The notes beneath the pieces were generated by a model. It made no database searches, was not told where the DNA came from, and saw only the letters and a program-made list of their open reading frames with translations. A stretch of 64,000 bases of DNA. Origin: Saprospiraceae bacterium (GTDB lineage Bacteria > Bacteroidota > Bacteroidia > Chitinophagales > Saprospiraceae). The stretch lies in the NCBI GenBank assembly GCA_016720635.1, contig JADKKF010000002.1, positions 531,001-595,000 of the forward strand. Reading direction: 5' to 3'. Positions 53,257 through 63,251 of this stretch are shown in pieces; positions within the stretch are counted from its first letter, which is position 1, and each line of letters begins with the position of its first letter. The position numbers and the translations under genes are program-made.

Positions 53257-53995
53257 TCAAGACTTTTTAAATCCAGAATATATCGTACAAATCCCAAAAG
53301 TAAGCGGGTTGCAGGTACATTTTTCAAATCCAGAAGCGGAAAGTATGTCCAGGAAATTTTGTCCATCTGGAAAGGCTTGTACCGAACGAAAAAGGTAATC
53401 GTATGCCGCTGGGTCTTTGGATGTAATTCTCCCTATTTGAGGTAAAATGTTTTTAAAATACCATTGGTAGATTTTGCTTAGAATGGGATTTTTTGGCATT
53501 GAAAATTCAAGAACTACCAATTGACCCGAAGGTTTTAATACTCGGTTTAATTCTGTTAGACCTTTGCCTAAATTCTGATAATTTCGGACACCGAAAGCAA
53601 CCGTTGCTACATCAAAGGTATTGGAAGGATGATTTATATTTTCAGAGTCACCAACTTCAAATCTGATGTTTTTTTCTAGGCCTTTTCGCTTGATTTTAGA
53701 TTCACCGATTTCGATCATTTTGTCAGCTAGGTCTATGCCTAGAATTTGTGCGCTGGGGTATCTTTTGTTTATTTCTAGGGCCAAATCTCCAGTTCCAGTC
53801 GCCATATCTAGGATGTGTTGGGGTTGGTCCGTTTTGATGGTTTTTACGGCTTTTTTTGCGCCAATAAAAATCCACGCCACCGCTTAAAAAATGGTTTAAG
53901 AAATCGTAAGTTCCCGCTATTCGATTGAACATGGTACCGACTTCTTCCTTTTTATTCGTATCAGAATGCTGATATGGTTTTAATTCTGGATTCAA
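53257..53995 (-). CDS. menG: Demethylmenaquinone methyltransferase (UbiE/MenG), frameshifted as written
   Basis: Methylates demethylmenaquinone in the last step of menaquinone synthesis. Start of the mature part KKEEVGTMFNRIAGTYDFLN matches UbiE/MenG, as do ILDMATGTGDLALE (SAM motif), FGVRNYQNL and the C-terminal TFGICTIYSGF. One surplus A (T-run 53851-53857) splits the gene: the N-terminal part runs to FYWRKK and the rest is in another frame at AVKTIK. Likely start is TTG at 53995; the -7 box at 54047 rules out a longer form. As an essential respiratory gene, sequencing error is plausible. The stop abuts the deoD stop. Confidence 0.8.
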
Positions 53996-54046
53996 AAGAA
54001 AATTAATTTTGGGTGGAAACCACCGTCCTGTGATTAAAGTCAAATG

Positions 54047-54054
54047 CAAAGCTA
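54047..54054 (-). promoter_or_regulatory. -7 box (TAGCTTTG) of menG
   Basis: TAGCTTTG on the minus strand followed by GCAT. A transcript would start near 54039, so the menG start should be downstream of that (53995). Confidence 0.45.
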
Positions 54055-54093
54055 AGATTTATTTTTTAAATATATCTATCGATACTTTTGTTA

Positions 54094-54101
54094 TACCTTT
54101 G
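54094..54101 (+). promoter_or_regulatory. -7 box (TACCTTTG) of the ABC exporter gene
   Basis: TACCTTTG 17 nt before the TTG start at 54118; a second candidate TACTTTTG is at 54083-54090. Confidence 0.45.
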
Positions 54102-54117
54102 CATTAAATTGTAGAAA

Positions 54118-55922
54118 TTGTACGTATTTAAGCTTTTATTCACCTTTCTTCGCCCATACAAATCTCTTGTATTCCTAAACATTGCGTGCAATATATTAGT
54201 GGCCATTTTTACCGTCGTTACCATCCCGACTTTAGCACCCTTTCTGCAGCTTATTTTTGGAATCCAGCAGACTTCTCCAGTATCTAGTTCTTCGAGTTAT
54301 CTCAAGACTCTAAACCAATTCATGGCCAATGAGATGGCTACTAGCGGCCGCGAAGCACTCTTGATCAAGGTATGTCTATTCATGGTTTGCGTGTTTTTTT
54401 TAAAGAATCTATTTCGATATCTTTCTATGTATTTTATGGCACCCGTGCGAACAGGAATCGTCCGAGATATCAGGGGAAAGACCTTCTCGAAACTGATGGA
54501 CCTACCGCTATCTTATTACACAGATGAGCGAAAAGGAGATCTAATCGCCCGTATGACCTCGGATGCCCAAGAGATAGAGTGGAGTATGATTCAAATGTTA
54601 GAATCCTTTTTTGAGCACCATTTATAGTTCTTGGTTGTCTTACTTACATGATTACAATCAGCCCCAAATTGACATTATTCGTTTTCATATTGATGCTATT
54701 TACCGTTGGAATAATTGGGGGCATCTCAAGGAAGTTAAGGGCAGGCTCGTACTTGGCCCAATCCAAACTCGGCCAGGTCATATCCATGATCGAAGAGACG
54801 CTCGGAGGCATAAAAATTATCAAAGCTTTTACCAATGAAAATTATATAGAACAAAGATTTTCTCAAGAAAATAATTCCTATCGATCGCTCACAGCTAGTG
54901 TCCTGCGGAGGAAAGATCTATCTTCTCCACTATCGGAATTTTTGGGCGTTAGCATAGTGTGTTTGCTGTTGTGGTTTGGCTCTAGGATGGTTTTTGGAGG
55001 TGAAATGGACGGCGGTGTTTTTCTAAGTTTGATCTTTGCATTTTATAGCATTATCGACCCTTCTAAAAGCTTTGCCGAGGCATATTTCAATACCCAAAAA
55101 GGATTGGCCGCCTTCAGTAGGATAGAGGAGATTTGGAATGCACCAGTTACTGTCCAAGATATTAAAAACGCAGAAACCAAGACCAGTTTTAATTCGGAGA
55201 TCTCCTTCGAAAATGTTAGTTTTCAATATAAAAATGCCGAATATAAGGCATTGCAAAATATCGACTTGGTGATTCCAAAAGGTAAGATAGTCGCCTTGGT
55301 GGGCAGCAGCGGATCTGGCAAAACCACGCTTACGGACATGGTATTGCGCTTTATGGACCCTACCGAAGGAAGGATATTATTCGATGGCATCGATATAAAA
55401 AATATTAAAGTAACCAGTCTTCGATCCATGATAACTCTGGTGTCTCAGGAACCGACTCTTTTTAATGATAGCATCAGAAATAACATCTCTTTTTCTTCTA
55501 TTGAGTACACCGATGAACAAATAAAAAAAGCAGCAGAAGCCGCCAATGCATGGGAATTTATACAGGCCAGTGAAAATCAGCTCGATACCAATATTGGAGA
55601 TCGCGGTATGAAGCTCAGCGGCGGACAAAGGCAACGTCTCACCATCGCAAGAGCTATACTCAAAAATCCACCCATTCTAATCCTTGATGAAGCCACATCG
55701 GCCCTTGATTCAGAATCAGAGAAACTGGTCCAAGAAGCCCTCCAAAGGCTAATGATCGGTCGGACTACCATCGTGATAGCCCATAGATTGGCTACCATCC
55801 AACACGCTGATATCATTTGCGTCATGAAGAATGGCATGATCATCGAGAAGGGTACTCATGAGTCGTTGATTAAGCTAGAGGGCGAATATGCTAAGTTTGT
55901 TTCCATGCAGGGCCTACAATAA
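54118..55922 (+). CDS. MsbA-like ABC exporter (permease-ATPase), frameshifted as written
   Basis: About 600 residues when read through. An N-terminal six-helix exporter domain (FLNIACNILVAIFTVVTIPT, YLSMYFMAPVRTGIVRDIRG) is followed by an ATPase with Walker A VALVGSSGSGKTT, signature LSGGQRQRLTIARAIL and Walker B ILILDEATSALD. The family exports lipids or drugs, MsbA moving lipid A precursors. A one-base loss near 54612 ends the first frame (ESFFEHHL) while the transporter sequence continues in frame from ~54616 (PFIVLGCLTYMITISPKLTL). Start is TTG at 54118. Confidence 0.82.
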
Positions 55923-57188
55923 GTCCCTCAGTGGCAACTTTAATTTGATTTTTTCTCCATTTCTCATGAGCCCCAAGTTTATATATTTTCTATTTCTTTT
56001 GGTGAATGATTTTTCGATATCTTCAAGGGTATAATAATTTATAGACCAACCACTTATTTTAGTCAAGAGATCCCCTGCCATTATACCCATATCTGCTGCT
56101 GGACTTCCTTCTATGACGTGATGTACAACGTACTGGGTTTTGGATTCTCCGCCCTTAATCACGATGATGCCAGTTCTATTGAATCTGAATGGCTTGGTTT
56201 TACTAGAATATGGTTTTAAATACAGCTTTTTATGGATATAATCAATCGTAATTTTATGTTGACCCAATATCAAGTTCCCCAATAGTCCATCCTTTCTAAA
56301 TCCCTCTTCGATTCCGTCATCGTCTTCGAATTTCTGAAAATGGGTTATGAGATTATTATAGGTTCTACCCGCAAGATCGAGTTCAAATACCCGACCAATA
56401 TAGCCCTTGATATACCCTCCGAGTCCTAGCCCAAGTGGACTCAAAATCATGTGTTCAGGCGGCTTTAGGTCAGCGCGTGTATGTGTGTATAGTAGCAGTC
56501 CCAGCGCAGCCCCAGAGTCCAATAATAGATTAACTTTCGTCGAATCATCAGACTTTATTTGCACTTTTGCCTCTAGAAAAGGTTTATTTTTATTCAGTTC
56601 GATACCAAAGGATTTGCAAGATTTACATGGCTTTGGTTCTTTGAACTCATTCGGACTTTGGAGCAATATTTTTGACTTTCTATAATCAATAGTTACCGCA
56701 AAATGCCTCAAAAAATTGCCCCCGATGATGCCATGAATTTGTGCATCGATATACTTTTCTAATTGAAATACATCCTCTTCCATCACCAAGACATCCGTAG
56801 AAATGGTTTTATTGCCGACACTTACCTTGACATTTCTCGATACATGCGCTTGTAATGTGTCGATTCTATCGGCTCCCCAAAACAGCACAGTCCGATCTAA
56901 TTCTAAATTTAGCACCGCTGCCATTTCCTTGTCGAAAAGTATAGTGTACCCCGCCCCTGTGTCCAAAATAAATTGCAATGGAAACCCATTCATGCGCACT
57001 TTAACCAGAATAAAGTGATTGGTATATTCAAAATAAATAGCATCATCTACCTTTTCCCATGTGTTCAGATCTGATAGCGAATTGCTTGTGCTAATATGCA
57101 TTTGACCAGTTAAAATACTAGGAAATGCCCAAGTGAAAACCCAAGCAAATACCCATATTTTTACCTTATTGACAAAAACCAAATCCAT
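55914..57188 (-). CDS. Retropepsin-like aspartyl protease, two Asp motifs, with PDZ domain
   Basis: 424 residues. Signal peptide or anchor (to ~28), then two retropepsin-like units in one chain: FILDTGAGY (D76) and LLLDSGAALG (D224), which can form one active site. A C-terminal PDZ domain (about 345-424: SPAADMGIMAGDLLTKISG) binds substrate C-termini or regulates. Probably a periplasmic or surface protease of envelope proteins. Convergent overlap of 9 nt with the ABC exporter gene. Confidence 0.85.
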   Translation of the reverse strand: MDLVFVNKVKIWVFAWVFTWAFPSILTGQMHISTSNSLSDLNTWEKVDDAIYFEYTNHFILVKVRMNGFPLQFILDTGAGYTILFDKEMAAVLNLELDRTVLFWGADRIDTLQAHVSRNVKVSVGNKTISTDVLVMEEDVFQLEKYIDAQIHGIIGGNFLRHFAVTIDYRKSKILLQSPNEFKEPKPCKSCKSFGIELNKNKPFLEAKVQIKSDDSTKVNLLLDSGAALGLLLYTHTRADLKPPEHMILSPLGLGLGGYIKGYIGRVFELDLAGRTYNNLITHFQKFEDDDGIEEGFRKDGLLGNLILGQHKITIDYIHKKLYLKPYSSKTKPFRFNRTGIIVIKGGESKTQYVVHHVIEGSPAADMGIMAGDLLTKISGWSINYYTLEDIEKSFTKRNRKYINLGLMRNGEKIKLKLPLRDLL

Positions 57189-57234
57189 ACCTTAAAGATA
57201 TTAAAATTGGAGGATTTTAACCAGTTATTATTTT

Positions 57235-57360
57235 GGGCGTCACCTTTCTCTCGCCTTCATGACGAGATCAGGTCGCACTCTTCATGGGTTCCGTCTCTCC
57301 TTGCAGTCGCGACTCTCGGCCTTCCAGCCGAGACCATTCCGATTGCTGACGCGCTGGGAT
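57235..57360 (-). repeat. Structured intergenic repeat, copy D
   Basis: Inverted relative to copies A-C. On the minus strand it starts CCCAGCGCGTCAGC and ends GTGACGCCC. Closing stem GCGTC (57237-57241) with GACGC (57348-57352). A 7-bp hairpin 57314-57320/57327-57333 (loop CTTCCA on plus) and a CTCG/CGAG hairpin where the others have CCCTCTC. Core GACGGAACCC then GCGACC. It lies between two divergent genes. Confidence 0.75.
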
Positions 57361-57416
57361 AAGCACTCTTGCGCACCATATTTATTTTCCAGCCCTCGAG
57401 TACCAAATAAAATTGT

Positions 57417-57424
57417 TAAATTTG
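57417..57424 (+). promoter_or_regulatory. -7 box (TAAATTTG) of the esterase gene
   Basis: Exact TAnnTTTG, 40 nt before the ATG at 57464. It argues for that ATG over an upstream TTG at 57413. Confidence 0.5.
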
Positions 57425-57463
57425 CCTTCTGATTCAAACCAAAGTATTTTATTTTATAGGACT

Positions 57464-58435
57464 ATGATATACACAAAGAGACTCATTTTACTTATCAATT
57501 TCTGCTTTGTTATCTTACAAAGTTGGGGACAGGTTGCTGTCAAAGATTCCTTCAAATACGCTCCGTTTCAGGTACCCAGTTTTGGAAGGATTGAGCGAAT
57601 TGATTCTTTTGTTTCGATGTACGTAGATGCAAGAAATATCGATATTTGGCTGCCAGAAAACTATAATGACTCCACTCGATATCCTGTGATTTATATGCAC
57701 GATGGACAGATGTTGTTTGATACTGCTCATACCTGGAATCATAAGGAGTGGCGGGTCGATGAGACCATGCATGATTTGATAGCAGCCCGAAAGGTACCTC
57801 CAGCGATTGTTGTCGGAGTTTGGAATAGTGGTAAAATGCGGCATAGCGATTATTTTCCAGAAAAACCCTTCAATTATTTGCCTCAGACCACCCAAGACTC
57901 AGTATATAAGGCCCTGCGACACACAGGACAAAATTATTTTTTCGGCAAGGTCCAATCTGACAATTACCTTAAATTCCTTACTACTGAGTTAAAGCCTTTC
58001 ATCGATAGTACATTTCGAACCAAACCCGACTCCATGAATACTGCTATCATGGGTAGTAGTATGGGAGGGCTTATATCCATTTATGCGCTTTGCGAATATC
58101 CACATATATTTGGGCGAGCTGGGTGTCTGTCAACGCATTGGATTGGGGTAGGTCCCAATGAAAAATTTCCGATACCCGAGGCATTTCAAAAATACTTGAA
58201 GAAGCATCTACCCAAATCGAAATACCATAGGATTTATTTTGATTATGGAATGGTGGGACTAGATAGTCACTATAAGACACATCAAGTTTTGGTCAATAGG
58301 ATCATGAAATCCAAAGGATACTCAAAGAAAAATTGGCTGACAAAAGAATTTAAACACGACGACCATACGGAAGTAGCTTGGAGCAAAAGACTACATATAC
58401 CTTTGTCTTTTTTATTCATGCATTATAAATATTAA
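57464..58435 (+). CDS. Secreted alpha/beta-hydrolase esterase (esterase D / Fes-like)
   Basis: 323 residues with signal peptide (to ~24, ILQSWGQ). Esterase-D-type alpha/beta-hydrolase: early IWLPENYNDSTRYPVIYMHDGQ, nucleophile S199 in MGSSMGGL, and a His near the end (KHDDHTEVAW). Members cleave carboxylic esters, including enterobactin or ferulate esters in relatives; the substrate is not visible. Starts a three-gene plus-strand group. Confidence 0.82.
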   Translation: MIYTKRLILLINFCFVILQSWGQVAVKDSFKYAPFQVPSFGRIERIDSFVSMYVDARNIDIWLPENYNDSTRYPVIYMHDGQMLFDTAHTWNHKEWRVDETMHDLIAARKVPPAIVVGVWNSGKMRHSDYFPEKPFNYLPQTTQDSVYKALRHTGQNYFFGKVQSDNYLKFLTTELKPFIDSTFRTKPDSMNTAIMGSSMGGLISIYALCEYPHIFGRAGCLSTHWIGVGPNEKFPIPEAFQKYLKKHLPKSKYHRIYFDYGMVGLDSHYKTHQVLVNRIMKSKGYSKKNWLTKEFKHDDHTEVAWSKRLHIPLSFLFMHYKY

Positions 58436-58443
58436 ATAAAGGA

Positions 58444-59412
58444 TTGGACAACAACAAGCAAAAATATTATTTGCCCGAATTCCAAAAGAAGCTGCCCATT
58501 TTTATGCAAAAATGGTGGTTGGATGCTGTATGTCCAAATCAATGGGATGTCGTATGTTCCTTTGACAAAGAAAATAATATCAATGGGGCATTGGTGTATT
58601 ATTATTTCAGAAAATTGGGAGTGTTTAGCGTCATTGGAATGCCTCCATTAACCCAGTTTTCTGGTATTTGGATAGATTATCCTACCAATATAGTCCATCT
58701 GCATCAACGCTACAAACACGCTAAAGATATAGCCGACATACTAATCGATCAATTGCCCAAAGTTGATTTTTATCAACAGCAATTTCACTTTTCTTGGGGC
58801 GATTGGCAGCCATTTTATTGGAAGGGATACAGGCAGGGTACTCGATATACTTTTTTTATCGCCAACCAACCCAATTCGGATATTTTATGGGATAATCTTA
58901 GGGGAAAAGTAAGGACGAATATTCGAAAAGCTCAATCAATTCTTACGGTAGAAGAAATTGTTGATGTTTCAACCCTGTTTAAGTTTCAAGCCATGACTTT
59001 TTCCAAAAAAAACAAAAATATTCCGCTTACAGAGACTTTGATCCAAAACATAGTTCACCATTCATCTCAAGAAAACTGGGGTAAATCATGGAAAGCCATC
59101 GATAAACAAGGGACGATATATGGAATCGTTTATATAGTCTATGACGAAACGACGGTTTATCTGCTTTTTTCCAACATTGACCATACATTGCCGAACCTCG
59201 GTGCAATATATTTATTGATCTGGGAGGCTATATTATTTGCTATGAAAACGGGTCGAAATTTCGATTTTGAAGGGACGATGCTACAAGAGGTGGAGTCTGT
59301 TTTTAGAGGATTTGGTGCCGAGATGAAACCTTATTTTAAAGTATATAAGTTCAAAAATAGGTGGATGGAAGCCCTTAATTTTCTCACCAACCAAAGATTC
59401 ATTAAACTTTGA
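58444..59412 (+). CDS. GNAT/FemAB-like acyltransferase
   Basis: 322 residues of the GNAT-fold, FemAB-like (Acetyltransf_6) type: SFDKENNINGALVYYYFRKL, RGKVRTNIRKAQ, then WKAIDKQGTIYGIVYIVYDE and GRNFDFEGTML. Such enzymes move aminoacyl or acetyl groups onto cell-wall or exopolysaccharide precursors. TTG start at 58444 with a GGA close ahead. Ends overlapping the next gene (TTGA), suggesting translational coupling. Confidence 0.75.
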   Translation: MDNNKQKYYLPEFQKKLPIFMQKWWLDAVCPNQWDVVCSFDKENNINGALVYYYFRKLGVFSVIGMPPLTQFSGIWIDYPTNIVHLHQRYKHAKDIADILIDQLPKVDFYQQQFHFSWGDWQPFYWKGYRQGTRYTFFIANQPNSDILWDNLRGKVRTNIRKAQSILTVEEIVDVSTLFKFQAMTFSKKNKNIPLTETLIQNIVHHSSQENWGKSWKAIDKQGTIYGIVYIVYDETTVYLLFSNIDHTLPNLGAIYLLIWEAILFAMKTGRNFDFEGTMLQEVESVFRGFGAEMKPYFKVYKFKNRWMEALNFLTNQRFIKL

Positions 59413-60500
59413 AATCCGCCGTTTGGACCAGCGAATTTGAAGTAAGGACGAAAGATTCCTTGCGATGGCTCAAACAAAGCTTCGATGCAACCAATCAACA
59501 GGGATCAGCAGCCTCGTTTGTCCTTATGAGCAGAAAAGGGCCCTTTTGGAATAGGGCCTATCCAGAAACCACAGGCTATATCATCGAGACCATGCTGGAT
59601 TATTACAAGATATTTGAAGAGCCTTGGATCAAGGATTATGCGCTCAATGCCGCTGACTGGCTTCTTGGATTGCAATACGATGACGGTGCTTTTCCTGCTG
59701 GGTATCTAGGGACACAACAAAAAAGTATATTCAATACGGGGCAAATCCTCTTTGGTCTTCTTGCTGCACACGATTTAACAACGGATGCCAAATATTTATT
59801 GGGAGCTGAACAAGCCACGAAGTGGTTGGCAAATTCTATTTCTAATGAGGGTTCCTGGGATAAATTTAATTTTGTGCCAGGTTATTCTCCAACGTATTAC
59901 ACGAGAGTTATTTGGCCAATGATGATGGTGAATTCACATCTGAAGGATAAAAACATCACAGAACAAACTCTTAAAGCACTTACATTTTATAAGCAAAGAA
60001 TTAAAGGCGAAAAAATACATGGAATGGCGTTCCAAGAAGATCATGCAGCATTTACACATACGATTGCATATACTTTGAGGGGTTTTTTGGAATGTGCTAA
60101 TCTCTCCAATGACGCGGAGTTAATGGAGGCAATTTCTAACCATTTTATTTTACTATTGGAAAAAATCAAGCATGACGGTCGTTTGGCGGGCCGATACGAT
60201 ACAAATTGGAATTCAGATTTATCCTTTGAATGTCTCACAGGAAATGCACAAATGACATTGAATTTTGCACGTATGTTTGAACTAACTGGTGACAAAAAAT
60301 TTTTTGAAGGGGCACTCCTTTTGTGGAATAAAAACTATGACATGCAATCGAGAATGCCTTTTTCCAGCTTAAAAGGTGGTATCGCTGGTTCTAAACCCAT
60401 TTGGGGACCCTATATGACATGGGAATATCCCAACTGGGCAGTAAAGTTCTACCTAGATGCCTATCAGATTATGATGAAATTGATCAATGCAAAAGCCTAG
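59409..60500 (+). CDS. Six-hairpin glycosidase-like protein
   Basis: 363 residues, alpha-helical with repeated helix pairs (TTGYIIETMLDYYKIFEEPW, QILFGLLAAHDLTTDAKYLL), as in (alpha/alpha)6-barrel glycosidases and polysaccharide lyases. No clear signal peptide, so cytosolic. TTG start at 59409 overlaps the TGA of the acyltransferase gene. A sugar-processing role beside a FemAB-like enzyme would fit polysaccharide work, but no active-site motif is certain. Convergent 4-nt overlap with the ATP-grasp gene. Confidence 0.65.
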   Translation: MKSAVWTSEFEVRTKDSLRWLKQSFDATNQQGSAASFVLMSRKGPFWNRAYPETTGYIIETMLDYYKIFEEPWIKDYALNAADWLLGLQYDDGAFPAGYLGTQQKSIFNTGQILFGLLAAHDLTTDAKYLLGAEQATKWLANSISNEGSWDKFNFVPGYSPTYYTRVIWPMMMVNSHLKDKNITEQTLKALTFYKQRIKGEKIHGMAFQEDHAAFTHTIAYTLRGFLECANLSNDAELMEAISNHFILLLEKIKHDGRLAGRYDTNWNSDLSFECLTGNAQMTLNFARMFELTGDKKFFEGALLLWNKNYDMQSRMPFSSLKGGIAGSKPIWGPYMTWEYPNWAVKFYLDAYQIMMKLINAKA

Positions 60501-61708
60501 GTTTTAGCCCTATCTGGTACTGGGGCACTGGCATGAAATTCCTTTGCAACAACCCCTGCATAATCATCCAACAATTGAATGACTCGCGCTCGGCTTTTTG
60601 ATGTGACGATACAACCAACGTGATTGGCTTTATTGAGCTTCCAAACTACTTCTTTGGCATTGAAGCAAGTTTGGTCGGGGTGTTCTTGTCTCGCTAGTGA
60701 CACGATGATACCACCTGTTTCATCTTTCGATTTTGGAATTTTATATTTTTCATTGGCAGCCATAGCTCGCTCCAGCCTAGCCCATTCCTTCCAAAGATTT
60801 ACGCCTTTGGCAAAATAAACCATCTCTGCCAGATGCGCACCTCCAACACGACTTGAAGTTTCCAGAAATAAAAATTCACCTGTTTCTTTTGATTTTATGT
60901 ATTCTGAATGGGAAGCACTGTATTGCATCCCAAATGCTTTCAATACTTTAGCGTTCAATTCTCTCAAAGCTTTGTCGTCCTCTGATCCAGTCTCTACCGT
61001 CATAGACCTAAATATACCACCTCCGTGCGCGACTTCCATAGGTGTAGCCAAATATCTGGAACAACAAGTAAATACAATCTTACCTTCGTAGCTGATAGAA
61101 TCTACGTGATAGACGTCTCCTGGCCTAAAGGCCTCTATTAGAAAATTGCTTCTTCTGTCTCCTTTTTTGTTGATTATCGCCCAAGCCTCATCTTTTGTAT
61201 GAACCTTTGTGATACCCGTTGCGGAGGCCTCTGATCTCGGTTTAATGAGCCAAGGACCAGGCACGGTATCCAGATAATGATTTATTTCATCGTTGTTAAA
61301 AAGTTTTGAAAAGGCAGGAACGGCAATATTATTGTCCTTTGCTTGGATCCGCATTGCTAGTTTATCCCTAAAATATCTTGCGGTAGTTTGTCCCATTCCT
61401 GGTATTCTAAATTCTTCCCTGATTTCAGCTCCTTTTTCCACATCAAAATCATCCAATGAGACTACTCTATCTATCTTTTTTGAGGTTAGCAAGTGGGCGA
61501 TTCCCGCTTTGACATGCTCCATATTCCAGTTATTATTAATGTCTTGTTGTATAAAAAACGTTTCATCGATGTGGTTTGTAGGCCACGGCTCGTTTTTTAA
61601 TTTATGAGAAGTCAATAAATAAACAGTGCAACCCGCTTCTTTCGCACCAATCATAAAATCTTCACCCTTGAAAAATGAAGTCACACACAATATGGAAATG
61701 GATTTCAT
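60497..61708 (-). CDS. ATP-grasp domain ligase
   Basis: 403 residues with an ATP-grasp fold: pre-grasp N-terminus, then VPGPWLIKPRSEASATGI (ATP-binding lysine and flexible loop), NFLIEAFRPGDVYHVD and the Mg-binding FLFLETSSRVGGAH. ATP-grasp ligases join a carboxylate to an amine or similar via an acyl phosphate; the substrate is unknown. Convergent to the acyltransferase and six-hairpin genes. It may belong to the same pathway, but is on the other strand with its own expression. Confidence 0.85.
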   Translation of the reverse strand: MKSISILCVTSFFKGEDFMIGAKEAGCTVYLLTSHKLKNEPWPTNHIDETFFIQQDINNNWNMEHVKAGIAHLLTSKKIDRVVSLDDFDVEKGAEIREEFRIPGMGQTTARYFRDKLAMRIQAKDNNIAVPAFSKLFNNDEINHYLDTVPGPWLIKPRSEASATGITKVHTKDEAWAIINKKGDRRSNFLIEAFRPGDVYHVDSISYEGKIVFTCCSRYLATPMEVAHGGGIFRSMTVETGSEDDKALRELNAKVLKAFGMQYSASHSEYIKSKETGEFLFLETSSRVGGAHLAEMVYFAKGVNLWKEWARLERAMAANEKYKIPKSKDETGGIIVSLARQEHPDQTCFNAKEVVWKLNKANHVGCIVTSKSRARVIQLLDDYAGVVAKEFHASAPVPDRAKT

Positions 61709-61718
61709 ATATTATTAA

Positions 61719-63191
61719 TTATTTTTTTGTTTGAGTTTTTAAAAATTCAAAAAGAAGTCTAATACCCCAAGAGGTTCCGCTGCGATTCATTGAAAACTCA
61801 TTGTCGGTATAGGCTACACCCGCAATATCCAAATGTACCCATTTTGGATGCTCTTCGGTAAAATATTCTAAAAATTTTGCAGCGGTAATTGCACCTGCTA
61901 CTGGCTTTCCACTCAGGTTTTTAATGTCTGCAATGTCGGATTGCATATCTTCCTTATAAATGTCCCAAAGCGGCATCCTCCAAACCTTTTCACCAAAGGT
62001 GTGTCCCAGATTTTCTAGACTTGTGGAGATTTCATTGTCCAAAGTGAACATTGCCGCTGCTGCCGAGCCCAGTGCCATAATGCAATTGCCAGTGAGCGTA
62101 GCTAAGTCTATAATTATTTGAGGGTTGAAATTTTTGACGATATAGGAAAGTCCATCAGCTAGGATCAATCTACCTTCGGCATCCGTATCAATGACTTCTA
62201 TTGTTTTTCCACTATAAGACCCTATTACATCCCCAGGCTTGATGGCAAGTCCATCAACGGTATTCTCAGTCGAAGGTACGATGGCTACTAGGTTGACATT
62301 AAGCTTCATTTTTGCTGCAATATCGATGGTTCCGAGTACCGCTGCAGCACCGCCCATATCGCTTTTCATCATATGCATATTGGCACTTGGTTTTAAGGAA
62401 ATCCCCCCAGTGTCGAAGGTTACTCCTTTGCCTACCAGACCTATCGTTGGGCCTCCAGGATTGCCAAGGTACTGAGCTATGATGAAAACTGGAGGATTTT
62501 CACTTCCTTTGCTTACCGCCAGTAAAGCCTCAAGACCCTTCTTTTCACATTGATCTTTATCAAAAATTTCTACTTGGTATCCATTTTTATTTCCACTATT
62601 TTTAGCCCAATCTGCCAGGATTTGTGGATATTTTTTATTGGAAGGACTGTTGACCAAATCAAAAATAGACATCTGAGTTTCTGAAATTAGACGCGTTTCT
62701 TCGATCCACTGATTCCAGTTGTCGTTTTTGGCATCACTTTGTAAGGTGATTTTGGTTATTTTGTCGCCATTGAAAGGAGCGCACCCATTTTTATCGGCCT
62801 TGTATAATTTTATACAATATCCACCCAACAATACGCCATTCAAAGCTGCTTTATATGACCATTCTAAATTTTCAGGACTAGCCATGGTTTCGATGGCAAT
62901 ATCACCATTCAGTTTGTTTTTGTTTTGATGAACATAAATCCTGAATGCTTTCAAATATTCAGCAAACCCAGGTTTTTTTCCTAAGCCTAAAAGGACTACA
63001 TGCTTGTCATGATTTAAAAAATGAAAAACTTCTTTAGCTTCTGCCTTAAAGTTGTTTTGTAGAACTCCTGAGCTCAACTGATATCTTGATTCTAACGACT
63101 TTAGGTTGTTTTCTAAATTTTGATTGCTTTCTAAGGCAATTAATGTAAAGTTGGACAATTCATTATCTATTTGCTTTTGAAGAATATTCAT
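61719..63191 (-). CDS. pepA: Leucyl aminopeptidase (M17)
   Basis: 490 residues. C-terminal M17 catalytic domain with the metal ligands in GKGVTFDTGGISLKP (K and D), KSDMGG and the hallmark DTDAEGRL (usually NTDAEGRL). Hexameric, di-metal, cytosolic; removes N-terminal leucine and others from peptides. The N-terminal ~170 residues are the usual M17 N-domain. It starts 10 nt upstream of the ATP-grasp gene on the same strand, so the two probably share a transcript. Confidence 0.93.
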   Translation of the reverse strand: MNILQKQIDNELSNFTLIALESNQNLENNLKSLESRYQLSSGVLQNNFKAEAKEVFHFLNHDKHVVLLGLGKKPGFAEYLKAFRIYVHQNKNKLNGDIAIETMASPENLEWSYKAALNGVLLGGYCIKLYKADKNGCAPFNGDKITKITLQSDAKNDNWNQWIEETRLISETQMSIFDLVNSPSNKKYPQILADWAKNSGNKNGYQVEIFDKDQCEKKGLEALLAVSKGSENPPVFIIAQYLGNPGGPTIGLVGKGVTFDTGGISLKPSANMHMMKSDMGGAAAVLGTIDIAAKMKLNVNLVAIVPSTENTVDGLAIKPGDVIGSYSGKTIEVIDTDAEGRLILADGLSYIVKNFNPQIIIDLATLTGNCIMALGSAAAAMFTLDNEISTSLENLGHTFGEKVWRMPLWDIYKEDMQSDIADIKNLSGKPVAGAITAAKFLEYFTEEHPKWVHLDIAGVAYTDNEFSMNRSGTSWGIRLLFEFLKTQTKK

Positions 63192-63251
63192 TAAATCTTT
63201 TTTTATTGAGTGCTAAAAATATTATTTTTTTTATAAATTTTTTAAGAAATA

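Noticed and set aside
54648..55922. A second, separate ABC ATPase gene starting at 54648
   Set aside because: The protein starts in mid-transporter; continuity with the 54118 frame shows a single exporter broken by a one-base loss.
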